From NCBI GenBank assembly GCA_013314795.1, contig JABUEZ010000150.1, positions 1-5,535 on the forward strand: DNA of 5,535 nt, given 5' to 3'. Made by a program: the position numbers and the translations under genes. The notes below the pieces were generated by a model that did not search any database, had not been told where the DNA came from, and worked only from the letters and a program-made list of their open reading frames with translations. Origin of the DNA: Candidatus Profundicultor aquiphilus. Lineage in GTDB: Bacteria > Atribacterota > Atribacteria > Atribacterales > Caldatribacteriaceae. Below, one piece after another: positions 4,989 through 5,535 of the stretch (positions are counted from its first letter, which is position 1; each line of letters starts with the position of its first letter).

Positions 4989-5234
4989 ATGGCAAAAAGG
5001 CAACCTTTGTTCATCGTGGGGGCTTTTCTTTTTATCTTTGCCGGGTGTTCTTTTTCCTATTTTTGTTTGCGAAGCAACCTCAGGAGATCACTTTGGGATA
5101 CAAAATACAACCTCGCAGTGAGAAAAAGGAGGTATCGTGAGATTTTCCCACTTTGTCATCGCGAGGGTCGTGCATTCTTGGGCCGTGACGATCTGAGATT
5201 GCTTCGCCAAACAACACTACGAGGCTCGCAATGA
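4989..5234 (+). pseudogene. Lipoprotein-like N-terminus running into repeat DNA
   Basis: ATG 4989 starts MAKRQPLFIVGAFLFIFAGC followed by SFSYF. This is a basic start, a hydrophobic stretch and Cys20 after FAG, close to a lipoprotein signal peptide, though Phe at -3 is not ideal. Past about codon 27 the DNA matches the palindromic repeats (GAAGCAACCTCAGGAGATCA from 5071, then 5155-5235), so the rest of the 81-codon frame is not protein-like. The ribosome site is weak (AGGA, 10 bases upstream). It may be a gene stump cut by repeats, or a chance frame. It diverges from hicBA. Confidence 0.3.
5068..5130. repeat. Degenerate copy of the palindromic repeat
   Basis: TTGCGAAGCAACCTCAGGAG (5068-5087) and, after a spacer, CCTCGCAGTGAGAAAAAGGA match the pattern of the other units (GCGAAGCAATCTC ... 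CTCGCAATGACGGAAAGAGG) with several changes. It is the first element of the right cluster and cuts into the lipoprotein-like frame. Confidence 0.55.
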
Positions 5235-5235
5235 C
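5155..5235. repeat. Palindromic repeat unit of 81 bases with inverted ends
   Basis: GTCATCGCGAG (5155-5165) faces CTCGCAATGAC (5225-5235), 10 of 11 bases inverted. The core contains GACGATCTGAGATTGCTTCG. This is the clearest complete unit in the window and has a MITE-like form. Its right end is inside the 27-base segment shared with 4243-4269. Confidence 0.7.
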
Positions 5236-5244
5236 GGAAAGAGG
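5218..5244 (+). repeat. 27-base exact direct repeat, copy 2
   Basis: This is identical to 4243-4269, in the same orientation and 975 bases away. Recombination between the copies would delete hicBA together with its promoter. Confidence 0.85.
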
Positions 5245-5306
5245 GACGGAAAAAGCGAGGTTCGCAACGCCCCTTTTTTGTCTGTACTTGTGAGGTATTC
5301 CCCTTT

Positions 5307-5380
5307 TGTCTTTGCGAGGCACGAAGTGCCGAAGCAAACTGGGAATTGCTTTGCCAGGCGAAAAAGCAAGTTTGCAGCGA
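5307..5380. repeat. Palindromic repeat unit with GGCAC/GTGCC hairpin
   Basis: TTGTCTTTGCGAGGCACGAA starts a unit holding the 17-base repeat shared with 4270-4286 (here 5317-5333). AAGCAA (5332-5337) and TTGCTT (5346-5351) can pair, and alternatively TTGCTTT (5346-5352) with AAAGCAA (5363-5369). It is the same family as the other units. Confidence 0.65.
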
Positions 5381-5421
5381 TTTCTTGTTCTGCCATTCTG
5401 GGCCAGCAAAAACTTTTACAC

Positions 5422-5458
5422 GTCATTCTGAACTCGTTGCAGGATCTCAACGTTTCAG
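5422..5458. repeat. Second palindrome class (GTCATTCTGAAC type)
   Basis: GTCATTCTGAACTCGTTGCA opens an imperfect hairpin. CTGAA (5428-5432) pairs with TTCAG (5454-5458), and CGTTG (5435-5439) with CAACG (5448-5452), around an 8-base loop. It is a different sequence class from the GTCATTGCGAG units beside it. Confidence 0.6.
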
Positions 5459-5535
5459 GACCCCAGTATTTCACTTCTAAAAAATAACGCTGTGTTTTTC
5501 AGAAATAATCCTGTTGTTTTTATTCAACCATGGTT
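5459..5535. other. No feature seen at the right end
   Basis: The last 77 bases are AT-rich with no convincing frame, promoter or repeat on either strand. A gene could begin beyond the window. Confidence 0.5.

Noticed and set aside
3965..5458. CRISPR array
   Set aside because: Repeats are irregularly spaced, palindromic, diverged and of several classes. No regular spacers and no cas genes are present.

Overview
The window looks like a piece of a bacterial chromosome in an accessory, decaying surface-polysaccharide locus. Base composition is moderate. Proteins with Lys/Arg/Glu-rich surfaces and scattered copies of 'GTCATTGCGAG...' type palindromic repeats suggest an environmental, possibly anaerobic or thermophilic bacterium. 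The phylum cannot be fixed from this window.

Layout. Positions 1-887 (minus) hold the N-terminal 295 residues of a polyprenyl-phosphate glycosylphosphotransferase, the enzyme type that starts polysaccharide repeat units. It runs off the left edge. Positions about 979-2354 hold a dead IS256-family insertion sequence. Its transposase can be read almost end to end, but only through about four frameshifts and four in-frame stops. Positions 2420-2756 (plus) hold a minimal nucleotidyltransferase gene broken by two single-base frameshifts. Its last 23 bases overlap the start of an intact GT4-type glycosyltransferase (2734-3894). That gene overlaps by 8 bases the start of a third reading frame (3887 onward), which begins like a membrane protein and runs into repeat DNA after about 25 codons.

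Positions about 3965-4330 and 5068-5458 are two clusters of palindromic, MITE/REP-like repeats that share an exact 27-base segment. Between them, on the minus strand, lies a compact toxin-antitoxin module, hicB-hicA (4881-4454), with a clear extended -10 promoter, a Shine-Dalgarno sequence and a TTGA stop/start overlap. Also between the clusters is the start of a lipoprotein-like frame (4989 onward) that likewise runs into a repeat. I see no gene in the last ~75 bases.

How the genes fit together. The phosphotransferase would load the first sugar phosphate on the lipid carrier, and the GT4 enzyme would add a later sugar. The truncated membrane frame could be the start of another locus component, but too little is left to name it. 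The IS, the broken nucleotidyltransferase and the repeat-truncated frames show heavy rearrangement here. HicBA is the only complete self-contained unit inside the repeat-rich half. I found no convincing wholly new system. The most notable features are the repeat mosaic flanking hicBA and an in-frame U UUU UUA heptamer at one transposase frameshift.
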